A stretch of 64,000 nt of DNA, taken from contig JAAWAD010000073.1 of assembly GCA_022791995.1 (NCBI GenBank), positions 1 through 64,000 of the forward strand, given 5' to 3'. Shown one piece after another: positions 41,659 to 51,441 of this stretch; the stretch's first letter is position 1, and each line of letters starts with the position of its first letter. The translations under genes were made by a program, and so were the position numbers. This DNA is from Lawsonibacter sp. (GTDB lineage Bacteria > Bacillota > Clostridia > Oscillospirales > Oscillospiraceae). The notes under the pieces are model-generated. The model saw only the letters and a list, made by a program, of their open reading frames with translations. It did no database searches and was not told where the DNA came from.

Positions 41659-43035
41659 GTGACCCGGACGAAGAATGATTTTTCCCAGGGGAGCATCCCC
41701 CGCAACATTTTGTCGCTGGCTCTGCCCATGACGGCGGCCCAGCTGGTGAATGTGCTGTACAGCGTGGTGGACCGCATCTATCTGGGCCAGCTGCCAGGAA
41801 CGGGGCATCTGGCCCTCACGGGCCTGGGGGTCACCCTGCCGGTGGTGTCCATCCTCATGGGACTTGCCAACTTGTGCGGCATGGGGGGCGGTCCCCTGTG
41901 CTCCATCTGCCGGGGCCGGGGGGACAACGAGGAGGCCGAGCGGGTGATGGGCAACGCCTTTGTTCTGCTGCTTCTGCTGGGAACGGGGGCCACCGCTTTT
42001 TTCCTGGCACTGAAGGAGCCGATTTTGTATCTCTTCGGGGCCAGCGATGCTACCTTCCCCTATGCCAATGACTATATGACCATCTACCTGTGCGGGACCC
42101 TCTTTGTTATGGTCAGCCTGGGGATGAATCCCTTTATCAACTCTCAGGGCTTTGGCCATATTGGCATGATGACCGTGGTGCTGGGGGCGGCGGCGAATAT
42201 TCTTCTGGATCCGGTGTTCATCTTTGGACTGCGTATGGGGGTGAAGGGGGCCGCTCTGGCGACGGTGATATCCCAGGGGCTGTCCGCGGTCTGGGTCCTC
42301 TGGTTTTTGATAGGGAACCAGGCCATCCTGCGGCTGCGGCTGTCCTGCCTGCGGCTGAACGGGCGGCGGACCTGGAAGATTGTCTCTCTGGGACTGTCCG
42401 GGTTCTGCATGAATATGACCAACAGTCTGGTGCAGGTAGTGTGCAACGCCACGCTTCAGACCTACGGCGGAGACCTGTATGTGGGCATCATGACCATCCT
42501 CAATTCCCTGCGGGAGGTCTTCTCCATGCCCGTCCACGGCTTGACCAACGGCTCTCAGCCGGTGGCGGGCTACAATTATGGGGCGGGGCTGTACAGCCGG
42601 GTGCGGGAGTCGATCCGGTTCAGTGTAACCGTGACAGTGGTCTACACCACCCTGTTCTGGGCGGCGGTGATGGCCCTTCCTGGGACGCTGATCTGGATCT
42701 TCAACCGGGAGCCAGAGGTCATTGCGGCAGGCATCCCCGCCATGCGCATCTACTTCGGTCTGTTCATCCCCTGGTCCTTTCAGATTGCCGGACAGGGCGT
42801 CTTTGTGGGTTTGGGGCGGTCCAAACAGGCGGTGTTCTTTGCCCTGCTGCGGAAGGCGGTGATCAATGTCCCGCTGACGGTGCTGCTCCCTGTCTGGATG
42901 GGGACCAACGGGGTCTTTGTGGCGGAGGCGGTGTCTCAGCTGGTGGGTGGTGTGGCCTGCTTTACCACCATGTACTTCACCGTCTACCGGCCTCTGGGAA
43001 AGCTGAGGGATGGAGAGCCCCTGCCAAGTATTTAA
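41659..43035 (+). CDS. MATE-family efflux transporter
   Basis: A 458-residue, 12-helix MATE protein of the same branch as the gene at 2799: [52 protein letters not shown] and [17 protein letters not shown] 41659 has a strong GGGAGGGGGAG upstream; the ATG at 41632 lacks one. No regulator is adjacent. A 63-base gap separates it from mutS2. Substrate unknown. Confidence 0.9.
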   Translation: MTRTKNDFSQGSIPRNILSLALPMTAAQLVNVLYSVVDRIYLGQLPGTGHLALTGLGVTLPVVSILMGLANLCGMGGGPLCSICRGRGDNEEAERVMGNAFVLLLLLGTGATAFFLALKEPILYLFGASDATFPYANDYMTIYLCGTLFVMVSLGMNPFINSQGFGHIGMMTVVLGAAANILLDPVFIFGLRMGVKGAALATVISQGLSAVWVLWFLIGNQAILRLRLSCLRLNGRRTWKIVSLGLSGFCMNMTNSLVQVVCNATLQTYGGDLYVGIMTILNSLREVFSMPVHGLTNGSQPVAGYNYGAGLYSRVRESIRFSVTVTVVYTTLFWAAVMALPGTLIWIFNREPEVIAAGIPAMRIYFGLFIPWSFQIAGQGVFVGLGRSKQAVFFALLRKAVINVPLTVLLPVWMGTNGVFVAEAVSQLVGGVACFTTMYFTVYRPLGKLRDGEPLPSI

Positions 43036-43098
43036 TGTATTTAAGATATGAAAGATGAAAACCGTTGATTTGGAACGATTTTGATAAAGGAGAACCCA

Positions 43099-45468
43099 AT
43101 GAGCGATTTATTTGAAAAATCCATTCAAACCCTGGAGCTGCCCCGGGTACTGGAGTTGCTGTCCGCTTGCGCTGTGACAGAGGAGGGCAAGGAGCGCTGC
43201 CTGACGCTGCGCCCCATGACTGACCTGGACGACGTGGAGCGGGCCCAGAAGGAGACCACAGCGGCAGTGAAGATGCTGGTCCTTCGCGGCAGCCCCGGCT
43301 TTGGCGGCATACGCCCGGTAGGGCCCAGCCTTCAGCGGGCGGATCTGGGGGGCGTGCTGTCCACCCGGGAGCTGCTGGACATCGCGTCCGTTTTGCGGGC
43401 GGCCCGAAGCGCCGGGGACTATGGAGCGGGGGAGGAGAAGACGCCCATCTCCCACCTGTTCCAGGCCTTGACGCCCAACAAGTTTCTGGAGGAGTCCATC
43501 ACCGGGGCCATTCTGGGGGAGGAGGAGATCGCCGATTCCGCCAGCCCGGAGCTGGCCTCGATTCGCCGGCACATCCGGGCCGCGGAGTCCAAGGTGCGGG
43601 ACATTTTGCAGCGGCTGATCTCCTCCAACCAGTCCAAGTACCTTCAGGAGGCCATCATCACCCAGCGGGGAGACCGGTATGTGGTGCCGGTCAAGTCAGA
43701 GCACAAGAATGCCATCCCCGGTCTGGTCCACGATGTGTCTTCCTCCGGGGCCACCTTCTTCATCGAGCCCGAGGGAGTGGTGAAGGCAAACAACGAGCTG
43801 CGGGAGCTGGCCGCCCAGGAGAGACGGGAAATTGAGCGTATCCTGGCCGAGCTGTCTGCCCAGTGCGCTGCGCACAAGGAGGACATTGCGGAGAACTACC
43901 AGCTTCTCATCTGGCTGGACGCCATTTTTGCCCGGGCTCAGCTTTCCCTGAAGCTGGAGTGTACCGAGCCCAGATTGTCCCGGAAAGGGGTTCAGCTCCG
44001 GGGGGTACGGCACCCCCTGCTGGACAAGCGAAAGGCGGTGGCCAACGACCTGGAGCTGGGGGAGCGGTTTGACACCCTGGTCATCACCGGCCCCAACACC
44101 GGTGGCAAGACGGTGACCCTGAAAACCCTGGGTCTGGTTACTCTGATGGCCCAGTGCGGCCTCCATATCCCCGCCAAGGACGACTCTGCTGTCCGGGTAT
44201 TCCGGCGGGTGCTGGCCGATATCGGGGATGAGCAGTCCATCGCCCAGTCCCTGTCCACCTTCTCCTCCCACATGACCAACATTGTGGGGATTTTGCAGGA
44301 GGCAGACAGCGAAGCCCTGATCCTCTTTGACGAGCTGGGGGCGGGCACCGACCCGGTGGAGGGGGCCGCTCTGGCCGCTTCCATCATTGAATCCGCCCGG
44401 GGCCTGGGGGCTCAGGTGGCCGCTACAACCCACTATGCGGAGTTAAAGGTATACGCCATGTCCACCCAGGGGGTGGAGAACGCCTCCTGCGAGTTCAATG
44501 TGGACACCCTGGCGCCTACCTACCGGCTGGTATTGGGCATTCCGGGAAAGTCCAACGCCTTTGCCATCTCCCGGCGGCTGGGGCTGCCTGAGTATATCAT
44601 CGAGAAGGCCGCCGCCCGTCTGGACGCGGAGAACGTCCGGTTTGAGGATGTGCTGACCCGTCTGGACCAGCAGCGCCAGGAGATGGAGCGGGAGCGGGAC
44701 GAGGCCCGTCAGCTGAAGCTGGAAATGGAGCAGTCCGCCCGGAAGGCCCGGGAGTACCGCCAGAGACTGGAGGAGGAGCGGGCGAAGATGGTAGAAAAGG
44801 CCCAGGCCGAGGCCCGGGCGATCATCGACGAGGCCCGGGCGGCCAGCGACCTGGCCCTGTCCGAGCTGAAGGAGATGAAAAAGCGGCAGGATAAGCTGGA
44901 TTGGCAGCAGGTGAACGACAGCCGGGCACAGGCACGCCATCTGCTGAACGAGGCCGAGCGGGCCATTGGAGGCCCCGTTCAGGAGGTAGAGGCCCCGCCG
45001 CCCACCCGCCCCGCCCAGGTGGGGGACACGGTAGAGCTGGTGTCTATGGGCACCAAGGCTACCGTTCTCTCGGTGAACAAGGACGGCTCCCTTCAGCTCC
45101 AGGCTGGAATTCTGAAGATTTCCGCCAAGCAGGAGGAGGTCCGGGTGGTGGAGGGGGAGACCCAGAGCCAGAAGGAGACCCGCCGGATCATTGCCCGGGC
45201 GGAGCGCACCATCCGCACCGCCGCCGTCCCCTCCCAGCTGGACCTGCGGGGGATGATGACCGACGAGGCCATTGCAGTGCTGGAGCACTTTCTGGACACC
45301 GCCATGATGGGCAAGCTGGAGACTGTGACCATCATCCACGGCAAAGGCACCGGCGCGGTGCGCAGCGCCGTGCGGACCTACTTGAAGCGCAGCCGCTATG
45401 TAAAAGCCTTCCGTCCCGGCCGCTATGGCGAGGGGGAGGATGGCGTCACAGTGGCGGAGCTGAAATGA
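43099..45468 (+). CDS. mutS2: MutS2 (RqcU-type) ATPase/nuclease
   Basis: A 789-residue MutS2 protein. N-terminal lever/clamp helices, then the ABC ATPase with Walker A ITGPNTGGKTVTLKTLG near 331 and LILFDELGAGTDPVEGAAL (Walker B/signature), a KOW-like segment, a long coiled coil (about 515-610), and the C-terminal SMR nuclease domain (LDLRGMMTDEAI, IIHGKGTGAVR, HGxGxG-like). Known roles are suppression of recombination and rescue of collided ribosomes. AAAGGAG lies before ATG 43099. Confidence 0.96.
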   Translation: MSDLFEKSIQTLELPRVLELLSACAVTEEGKERCLTLRPMTDLDDVERAQKETTAAVKMLVLRGSPGFGGIRPVGPSLQRADLGGVLSTRELLDIASVLRAARSAGDYGAGEEKTPISHLFQALTPNKFLEESITGAILGEEEIADSASPELASIRRHIRAAESKVRDILQRLISSNQSKYLQEAIITQRGDRYVVPVKSEHKNAIPGLVHDVSSSGATFFIEPEGVVKANNELRELAAQERREIERILAELSAQCAAHKEDIAENYQLLIWLDAIFARAQLSLKLECTEPRLSRKGVQLRGVRHPLLDKRKAVANDLELGERFDTLVITGPNTGGKTVTLKTLGLVTLMAQCGLHIPAKDDSAVRVFRRVLADIGDEQSIAQSLSTFSSHMTNIVGILQEADSEALILFDELGAGTDPVEGAALAASIIESARGLGAQVAATTHYAELKVYAMSTQGVENASCEFNVDTLAPTYRLVLGIPGKSNAFAISRRLGLPEYIIEKAAARLDAENVRFEDVLTRLDQQRQEMERERDEARQLKLEMEQSARKAREYRQRLEEERAKMVEKAQAEARAIIDEARAASDLALSELKEMKKRQDKLDWQQVNDSRAQARHLLNEAERAIGGPVQEVEAPPPTRPAQVGDTVELVSMGTKATVLSVNKDGSLQLQAGILKISAKQEEVRVVEGETQSQKETRRIIARAERTIRTAAVPSQLDLRGMMTDEAIAVLEHFLDTAMMGKLETVTIIHGKGTGAVRSAVRTYLKRSRYVKAFRPGRYGEGEDGVTVAELK

Positions 45469-45624
45469 TACCAGGCTCGCTGCGGCGCTGACCGCGCCTG
45501 TTTTCCCATACGGACAGGCTGTTTCCGGGCAAGAAACGACGGTTTTTGGAAAAATGAGAACAAAGGACCTTGGGATGGCCGTAATTTTTGTTGAAAAATC
45601 CTGTAATATTTGTGGAAAATAACA

Positions 45625-45654
45625 TTGACGTGAGACCGATAAATCTGGTATGCT
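45625..45654 (+). promoter_or_regulatory. Promoter of ptsH
   Basis: TTGACG at 45625-45630, 18-bp spacer, TATGCT at 45649-45654. Confidence 0.55.
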
Positions 45655-45688
45655 TAAAGCACAATACGTTGAGGCGGAGGTACGCGAA

Positions 45689-45952
45689 ATGTATAGTCAG
45701 GAAGCAGTTGTAAATAACCAGGTCGGTCTGCACGCCAGACCCGCAACCTTTTTCATCCAGAAGGCCAACGAGTTCAAGAGCTCCATCTGGGTCGAAAAGG
45801 AGGAGCGCAAGGTCAATGCAAAAAGCCTGCTGGGCGTCCTGTCCCTTGGCATTGTAAAGGGCACTCCCATCAAGCTGATTGCCGACGGCCCCGATGAGAA
45901 GGATGCGGTAGAGGCGCTGTACAAGATGATCTCCTCTGATTTTTCCGAGTAA
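45689..45952 (+). CDS. ptsH: HPr-family phosphocarrier protein
   Basis: An 87-residue HPr. The PEP-dependent site is NQVGLHARPATFF (His near 15) and the regulatory Ser lies in NAKSLLGVLSLGI (Ser near 46), so both PTS transfer and HPrK-type control are possible. GGCGGAGG is eight bases before ATG 45689. It stands alone, with its own promoter and terminator, not with ptsI. The presence of the His argues against Crh. Confidence 0.94.
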   Translation: MYSQEAVVNNQVGLHARPATFFIQKANEFKSSIWVEKEERKVNAKSLLGVLSLGIVKGTPIKLIADGPDEKDAVEALYKMISSDFSE

Positions 45953-45964
45953 TCCAATCCGAAG

Positions 45965-45993
45965 AAAAGGCGCCGTACACCGGCGCCTTTTTT
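45965..45993 (+). terminator. Rho-independent terminator of ptsH
   Basis: AAAAGGCGCCG pairs with CGGCGCCTTTT around TACAC, followed by more T. Thirteen bases after the stop. Confidence 0.9.
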
Positions 45994-46019
45994 GATATTT
46001 TCACAGCAGGAGGATGCCC

Positions 46020-47840
46020 ATGACCTTTGATGAATTGAAGGAAAAGGCCCACAGCCTGCCCCTGAAGCCCGGCGTATACATCATGCAGGACGCCGGGAGC
46101 ACCGTTATCTATGTGGGAAAGGCCAAGGCACTGAAAAACCGGGTGTCCCAGTACTTTCAGGACTCTGCCGGCCACACGGAGAAGACGCGGGCTATGATAA
46201 GTCAGATCGACCACTTCGATGTCATCATTGCCGACAGCGAGTTCGAGGCGCTGGTGCTGGAGTGTGCCCTTATCAAGCGGCACCAGCCCCGGTACAACAT
46301 CCTTTTAAAGGACAGCAAGGGATACCCCTACATCCGTCTGTCCAAGGAGGCCTACCCCCGGTTTTCTCTGGCGGCGAAGCCGGCAGAGGACGGAGCCCGG
46401 TACTTCGGGCCCTATGCCGGTCGGCGAGAGACCCAGGGGATCATTGACGCGCTGCGCTCGGCCCTGCGTCTGCCCGCCTGCAACAAAAAGTTCCCGCGGG
46501 ATATTGGAAAGGAGCGGCCCTGCCTCAACTTTCACATGGGCAAATGCGACGGCTACTGCCGCAGTGACGCCATGGCAGAGGACCATGCCCAGGCAGTTGC
46601 TCAGGCGGTCAGCCTGCTGGAGGGCCGCTTTCGGGAGGTGCAGGCAGAGCTCACCGCCGAGATGGAGCGGGCGGCGGAGGAGCTGCGGTTTGAGGGGGCG
46701 GCCCAGCTTCGGGACCGGCTCCGGGCCATTGAGCTGTTGGGCAAGCGGCAGAAGGTGATCGCCGGGTCATTGGCGGACACCGATGTCACCGGTTTTTTCC
46801 GGGGGACAGCCAAGAGCTGCTTTGTGGTCCTCCACTATGTGGAGGGGGAGCTGGCGGCCAAGGATTTTGACCTGCTGGACACCCCGATGGAGGAGGACCA
46901 GGGGGCGGTTCTGTCCTCCCTGGTGCGGGAGTACTATGTGGACCGGACACGTCTGCCCAAGCAGATCCTGCTGCCCTGGGAGCTGCCCGACCAGGTGCCT
47001 CTCACCCGGATGCTGTCGGAGCAGACGGGCCATCGGGTCGAGCTGGTCACGCCCCAGCGGGGGGCCAAGATGGATCTGATCAGGCTGGCCAACCGGAACG
47101 CCCAGGAGGAGGTCCTTCGGGCCACCACCCGGGAGGAGCGGCAGAACAAGCTGCTGGAGGTCCTGGGCCGTATGCTGGCCCTGGAGAGGGCGCCCGGACG
47201 GATGGAATCCTTTGATATTTCCAACACGGGAAGTAGCGATATCGTGGCCTCTATGGTGGTCTATGTGGACGGCAGGCCCCTGAAGCGGGACTACCGCCGC
47301 TTCAAGCTGAAGGACATGAAGGGTCCCGACGACTATGCCTCCATGGAGCAGGTGCTCATCCGGCGGTTCCGCCGGTATCTGGACGGGGACGAGAAGTTTG
47401 CAGAGAAGCCGGACCTCCTTCTCATTGACGGGGGGCACGAGCATGTGAAGGTGGCGGCCCGGGTGCTGGCGGAGCTGGGGCTGGACATCCCCGCCTATGG
47501 CATGGTGAAGGACGACCGCCACCGCACCCGGGCCCTGGTCCACCCCGACGGCCGGGAGATCGGCATTCAGGCTGTCCCGGCGGTGTTCGCCCTCATTGGA
47601 CAGATTCAGGAGGAGACCCACCGGTTTGCCATCGAATACCACCGCCAGCTCCAGGCGGGGCATGTAAAGGTCTCGACCCTGGATAGCATACCGGGGGTGG
47701 GAGAGAAGCGCCGCACCCAGCTGCTGAAGCACTTCAAGACCCTGAAGGCCATCAAAGCAGCTACGCTGGAGGAGCTCCAGGCCGCGGTGCCCCGGAATAC
47801 CGCCCAGGCGGTGTATCAGTATTTCCACCGTGAAACGTGA
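46020..47840 (+). CDS. uvrC: Excinuclease ABC subunit C
   Basis: A 606-residue nucleotide-excision repair endonuclease. In order: GIY-YIG nuclease (GVYIMQDAGSTVIYVGKAK), a four-cysteine motif (ACNKK...RPCLNF...KCDGYC) of the type reported to hold an Fe-S cluster, the UVR domain, the RNase H-like second nuclease (ESFDISNTGSSDIVASMVV, LLIDGGHEHV) and the C-terminal helix-hairpin-helix (LDSIPGVGEKRRTQLLKHF). ATG 46020 is preferred over 46014 because the latter touches the AGGAGG site. Confidence 0.97.
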   Translation: MTFDELKEKAHSLPLKPGVYIMQDAGSTVIYVGKAKALKNRVSQYFQDSAGHTEKTRAMISQIDHFDVIIADSEFEALVLECALIKRHQPRYNILLKDSKGYPYIRLSKEAYPRFSLAAKPAEDGARYFGPYAGRRETQGIIDALRSALRLPACNKKFPRDIGKERPCLNFHMGKCDGYCRSDAMAEDHAQAVAQAVSLLEGRFREVQAELTAEMERAAEELRFEGAAQLRDRLRAIELLGKRQKVIAGSLADTDVTGFFRGTAKSCFVVLHYVEGELAAKDFDLLDTPMEEDQGAVLSSLVREYYVDRTRLPKQILLPWELPDQVPLTRMLSEQTGHRVELVTPQRGAKMDLIRLANRNAQEEVLRATTREERQNKLLEVLGRMLALERAPGRMESFDISNTGSSDIVASMVVYVDGRPLKRDYRRFKLKDMKGPDDYASMEQVLIRRFRRYLDGDEKFAEKPDLLLIDGGHEHVKVAARVLAELGLDIPAYGMVKDDRHRTRALVHPDGREIGIQAVPAVFALIGQIQEETHRFAIEYHRQLQAGHVKVSTLDSIPGVGEKRRTQLLKHFKTLKAIKAATLEELQAAVPRNTAQAVYQYFHRET

Positions 47841-47912
47841 GGGAGGGCCTCGCCGCCGAAAGAGGCATCTCGTTTTGTCGGAAATTTTTCGGGATTTTTT
47901 TTTCAAAAGTCG

Positions 47913-47941
47913 TTGCAAAATGTGACCGGGTGTGGTATACT
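47913..47941 (+). promoter_or_regulatory. Promoter of the transglutaminase lipoprotein gene
   Basis: TTGCAA at 47913-47918, 17-bp spacer, TATACT at 47936-47941. Confidence 0.65.
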
Positions 47942-47980
47942 TCTAAGTACCAAAGGTCTTTCCTGGAAAGGAGCTACCCT

Positions 47981-48964
47981 ATGAAACACAAAATGAAGTG
48001 GATGCCCCTGGTACTGGCGGTATGTCTGCTGTGCGCCTGTGCTCCGGCCCAGCCCGGGGAGAGTGGGGCGGAGGAGACCATCTATGTGGACCAGGTGGTC
48101 ATGGAGGAGATTTCCCTGGAGGACGAGGCGGTCCCCCTAGCTGCCTCCCCTGTGGCCCAGGACACAATGCTGCTTCCAGTGGCGTCGGGCACCGTAGTGA
48201 AGCGGACTGACCGGGCGGTCATTGACTACTCCAACGTGGCTGACGGCTATGTGATGGTTCAGTTTACCGCCTCCACCGACAAGCCCCTCCGGGTTCAGAT
48301 TGTGGGCCCCACTACCACCTATGTATATTTTCTCACCGCGGGGCAGTGGACCACCTTCCCCATGTCTGACGGCAATGGGACTTATAAGGTCAATGTGCTG
48401 GAGGGGACATCCAGCGGCAAGTACGCCCTGGTCTGTTCTGAGAGCATTTCTGTCACGCTGAGCAACGAGTTCGCCCCCTTTATCCGTCCAAATCAGTATG
48501 TGGACTACAGCGGAGCCACGAATACCCTTCAGAAGGCAGAGGAGTTGACTCGGGGGCTCACGGACCCTCTGGCCAAGGTGGAGAAGGTCTATGACTTTGT
48601 GGTGAACAACCTGACCTACGATACCCAGAAGGCGTCCTCGGTGAAAAGCGGATACTTGCCCGCTCTGGACAGTGTGCTTGCCTCCAAGAAGGGCATCTGC
48701 TTTGATTACGCCGCTCTGATGGCCGGAATGCTCCGCAGCCAGGGGGTTCCCTGCAAGCTGGTGGTGGGCTATGCCGGTACTGCGTACCACGCCTGGATCA
48801 GCGTCTGGACAGAGGACCAGGGCTGGGTGGACGGCGTTATTTTCTTCGACGGCTCTGTGTGGCAGCGGATGGATCCCACCTTTGCCTCCTCGGGAAAGAG
48901 CAGCGAAGCTATTATGAAGTATATTGGGGACGGAAGCAACTACACAGCCAAACAGTTCTATTGA
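47981..48964 (+). CDS. Transglutaminase-like domain lipoprotein
   Basis: A 327-residue exported protein. The signal MKHKMKWMPLVLAVCLLCAC ends in a lipobox-like LCAC. The middle is beta-rich. The C-terminal transglutaminase-like (TgpA/SpoIID-era protease fold) domain has the Cys-His-Asp triad: KKGICFDYAALMAGMLRSQG (Cys near 234), GTAYHAWISVWTEDQGW (His near 267) and RMDPTFA (Asp). It probably cleaves or cross-links cell-surface protein or peptide. Strong GGAAAGGAG upstream. It lies just ahead of the PilC/PilT operon, 138 bases away and separated by a hairpin; a functional link is possible but not shown. Confidence 0.87.
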   Translation: MKHKMKWMPLVLAVCLLCACAPAQPGESGAEETIYVDQVVMEEISLEDEAVPLAASPVAQDTMLLPVASGTVVKRTDRAVIDYSNVADGYVMVQFTASTDKPLRVQIVGPTTTYVYFLTAGQWTTFPMSDGNGTYKVNVLEGTSSGKYALVCSESISVTLSNEFAPFIRPNQYVDYSGATNTLQKAEELTRGLTDPLAKVEKVYDFVVNNLTYDTQKASSVKSGYLPALDSVLASKKGICFDYAALMAGMLRSQGVPCKLVVGYAGTAYHAWISVWTEDQGWVDGVIFFDGSVWQRMDPTFASSGKSSEAIMKYIGDGSNYTAKQFY

Positions 48965-49046
48965 CAGCGGCCTGATCATTTCGGTCTGTGCCTCGCCTTG
49001 GAGGAGGCGGAGCATTGGAGCGAAATTGGACGAAAAAGTAAACGCC

Positions 49047-49083
49047 TGAAAATGAGTCGGTGGATTTTCCACGGGCTCATTTC
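49047..49083 (+). terminator. Hairpin between the lipoprotein gene and the PilC-like gene
   Basis: AAATGAG pairs with CTCATTT, and GTGG with CCAC inside; a few bases between are unpaired. There is no T run, so it may be a weak terminator or part of the next leader. Confidence 0.4.
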
Positions 49084-49102
49084 GGGCGAATAGGAGGTTC
49101 CG

Positions 49103-50143
49103 ATGAAAAAAACGATTTCCAGCGAAGAGATCGCCTCTCTGACCCTAGAGCTGTCCCTTTTGCTCCACGCCGGTGTGGGGATGGGGGACGCCCTCTCGCT
49201 GCTGGGGGAGGACTGCGCCCCGGAGCATAAGGCTATGCTGACCGATCTGTCAGACCAGGTGGACGGGGGGGAGCTGCTGTCCGCCGCTCTGCGGAGCACC
49301 GACCGGTTCCCTGCCTATGTCTGCGGTTTGGTAGAGGTGGGAGAGCAGACCGGACGTACAGAGGAGGCCCTGTCCGCTTTGTCCCGGTATTACGAGGAGC
49401 GGGTACGGCTGGCCCGGCGGGTGCGCAGCGCGCTGCTGTATCCCGCCGTCATGCTGGGCTTGATGCTGGTGGTGATTGGGGTGCTGCTGGTGAAGGTGCT
49501 GCCCATTTTTGACGATGTATATGCCTCTCTGGGCGGGCGTCTGTCCGGGGTGGCGGGGGGCCTGCTGGCTCTGGGCCGGCAGCTGGACCGGATGATGCCT
49601 GTTCTGTGGGGCCTGCTGGCTGTGCTGGCCCTGTTTGCCCTGGCCTTTGCGGCCTCTCAAACCTTCCGGGATAAGGTCTCTGCCTGGTTTGCCCGGGTGT
49701 GGGGAGACCGAGGGGTTGCCCGCAGCCTGAATACCGCCCGGCTGGCTCAGGCTATGGCTATGGGAATGGCCAGCGGCCTGCCCCTGGAGGAGGCGGTTGT
49801 CCTGTCCGCCAATCTGATGGAGGATGTGCCCGCTGCCAAGGGGCGCTGCATGGACTGCGGTACCCGCCTGGGAGAGGGGGAGCCTCTCGGTAGTGCGCTG
49901 AAAGAGAGCGGCCTGCTGCCGGCTAACCACTGCCGCCTGCTGGAGCTGGGGCAGCGCAGCGGCGCGGGAGATACCTCCATGGCCAAGATTGCCCAGGATT
50001 TGACCGAGGAGAGCGAGGCTGGCCTGGAGTCGGTGGTCAGCCGGGTGGAGCCCGCCCTGGTGCTGGTGTGTTCCCTGCTGGTGGGATTGGTTCTGCTGTC
50101 GGTGATGCTGCCTCTTATGCACATCATGGCGGCCATTGGGTGA
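49103..50143 (+). CDS. Type II secretion/type IV pilus inner-membrane platform protein (PilC/GspF)
   Basis: A 346-residue T2SSF protein with two GspF repeats, each cytoplasmic helical bundle followed by hydrophobic helices (about 112-135, 165-185, 315-340). Signatures: LLLHAGVGMGDALSLLGED, VCGLVEVGEQTGRTEEALSAL (first repeat) and AMAMGMASGLPLEEAVVLSANLM, LLELGQRSGAGDTSMAKIA (second repeat). It is the membrane core that couples the ATPase to pilus or pseudopilus movement. It leads a run of genes with overlaps up to a PilT-type ATPase. AGGAGG precedes ATG 49103. Confidence 0.9.
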   Translation: MKKTISSEEIASLTLELSLLLHAGVGMGDALSLLGEDCAPEHKAMLTDLSDQVDGGELLSAALRSTDRFPAYVCGLVEVGEQTGRTEEALSALSRYYEERVRLARRVRSALLYPAVMLGLMLVVIGVLLVKVLPIFDDVYASLGGRLSGVAGGLLALGRQLDRMMPVLWGLLAVLALFALAFAASQTFRDKVSAWFARVWGDRGVARSLNTARLAQAMAMGMASGLPLEEAVVLSANLMEDVPAAKGRCMDCGTRLGEGEPLGSALKESGLLPANHCRLLELGQRSGAGDTSMAKIAQDLTEESEAGLESVVSRVEPALVLVCSLLVGLVLLSVMLPLMHIMAAIG

Positions 50144-50147
50144 GGGT

Positions 50148-50471
50148 ATGAGAAGACGAAAAAGCGGGCTGTGGCCCCTGCTCCGGGGTCTGCTGCTGCC
50201 CCTGGCGGCTGTGCTGATCCTGGTGGGCTTTTCCACGGCCCTGGACAGCCTGGATGCGGGGAGGGCGGAGGAGAACCAGCGGCAGCTGGAGGAGACGCTG
50301 CGCCGGGGCTGTCTGGCCTGTTACGCCGCCGAGGGGGTCTATCCACCCAGTCTGGAGTACTTAGAGGAGCACTATGGCATACAGATTGACCAGAAGCGGT
50401 ATACCGTCCGGTATACGGTTTATGGAGGAAATCTGCTGCCTGACATCACTGTGTTGGAGAATCAGCCATGA
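50148..50471 (+). CDS. Small membrane-anchored protein of the pilus-like operon, 107 residues
   Basis: No family name certain. A basic N terminus, one hydrophobic helix (about 12-30), a helical stretch with two cysteines (RRGCLACYAAEGVYPPSLEYLEEHYG) and a short beta end (VRYTVYGGNLLPDITVL). The layout, N-terminal helix then a small GspG-like head with a YPPSLEYL turn, resembles a pseudopilin, though no prepilin cleavage motif is present. ATG 50148 lies four bases after the upstream stop, and its own stop overlaps the next start (ATGA). Confidence 0.75.
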   Translation: MRRRKSGLWPLLRGLLLPLAAVLILVGFSTALDSLDAGRAEENQRQLEETLRRGCLACYAAEGVYPPSLEYLEEHYGIQIDQKRYTVRYTVYGGNLLPDITVLENQP

Positions 50472-51016
50472 GGAGACGGAGTGTGCAATCCCATACCGAT
50501 GGTTTGGCGGCCCTGTTGCTTTTTGGGATCTTTGCCGTCTGTGTGCTGGCAGTGCTGCTTACCGGGGCGGACGCCTACCGGCACCTGACCCAGCGGGATC
50601 AGGCGGCCTACAGCCGCCGGACCTGTGTCCAGTATGTGGCAACCCGCGTCCGGCAAGCCGACCGCCAGGGCTTTATTTCTGTCGTTCCCTTCGGCCAGGG
50701 GGAGGCCCTGGTGCTGCGAGAGGATGAGGCCTTTGAGACTAAGCTGTACTGCCAGGACGGCTGGCTGATGGAGCTGTATACCTATGCAGGGGCGGATATG
50801 GCCCCGGAGGATGGTACGCCCCTGATGGAGGCCGCCGCCCTGTCCTTGGCGCTGGAGGACGGACTGCTGACGGTGGAGGTCACCACCTCCGCCGGAGAGA
50901 CGGATACCCTGTGCCTGAGCCTGCGCAGCAGCGCCCCGGAGTCCGTTGATACCCCGCAGCCATCCCCGGCGGAGCCCGCCCCAATTCCGGGGCTTGGAGA
51001 GGGGGTGGCTCTGTGA
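50468..51016 (+). CDS. DUF4860-type membrane-anchored protein
   Basis: A 182-residue protein with one N-terminal hydrophobic helix (HTDGLAALLLFGIFAVCVLAVLL, with a short basic cytoplasmic part) and a soluble beta-rich outer part with two cysteines, ending in a Pro-rich tail. The pattern matches DUF4860 proteins that I associate with this kind of pilus-like locus. It overlaps its neighbours on both sides (ATGA and GTGA), so translation is coupled. Confidence 0.7.
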   Translation: MRRRSVQSHTDGLAALLLFGIFAVCVLAVLLTGADAYRHLTQRDQAAYSRRTCVQYVATRVRQADRQGFISVVPFGQGEALVLREDEAFETKLYCQDGWLMELYTYAGADMAPEDGTPLMEAAALSLALEDGLLTVEVTTSAGETDTLCLSLRSSAPESVDTPQPSPAEPAPIPGLGEGVAL

Positions 51017-51441
51017 AGAGCAAGGCGCCGCTTTCCCTGATGGAACAGATGGTGATGCTGGCCGTCTTCGCCCTAGCTGCTGCCCTGTGCCTCCAGGCAT
51101 TTGTGAAATCAGATGCCATTTCCCGCCGAAGCCAGGCCCGGGACCGGGCCGTGGTCCTGAGCCAGACGGCGGCGGAGGTCCTCCAGCACTACAGCGGGGA
51201 CCTGGACGAGACTGCGCGGTATCTGGGATGTACCGCAGGCGCGGAGGAGCTGCATGTCCAGTATGATGAGGATTGGAATGTGGTGGAGGGCGGAGCGTAT
51301 CATTTGTATATCCGCTATGAGCGCTCGGATATTCCAGGCTGTGGATTGGCTGTTGTCCGGGTGATTGAGGGTAGCGGCGAGTGGGACGAGAAGAATACGC
51401 TGGTTGAACTGCCGGTGGCTTGGCAGGAGGTGCTGCCCTGA
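51013..51441 (+). CDS. Pseudopilin-like protein, 142 residues
   Basis: A 142-residue protein starting at GTG 51013. The N-terminal APLSLMEQMVMLAVFALAAAL looks like a type IV prepilin helix, with a Glu five residues after a possible cleavage point; but the expected Gly before it is Pro. The rest is a small beta-rich head with a C-terminal Glu-rich part. Together with the PilC-like and PilT-like genes it is the best pilin candidate of the locus. Confidence 0.7.
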   Translation: MKSKAPLSLMEQMVMLAVFALAAALCLQAFVKSDAISRRSQARDRAVVLSQTAAEVLQHYSGDLDETARYLGCTAGAEELHVQYDEDWNVVEGGAYHLYIRYERSDIPGCGLAVVRVIEGSGEWDEKNTLVELPVAWQEVLP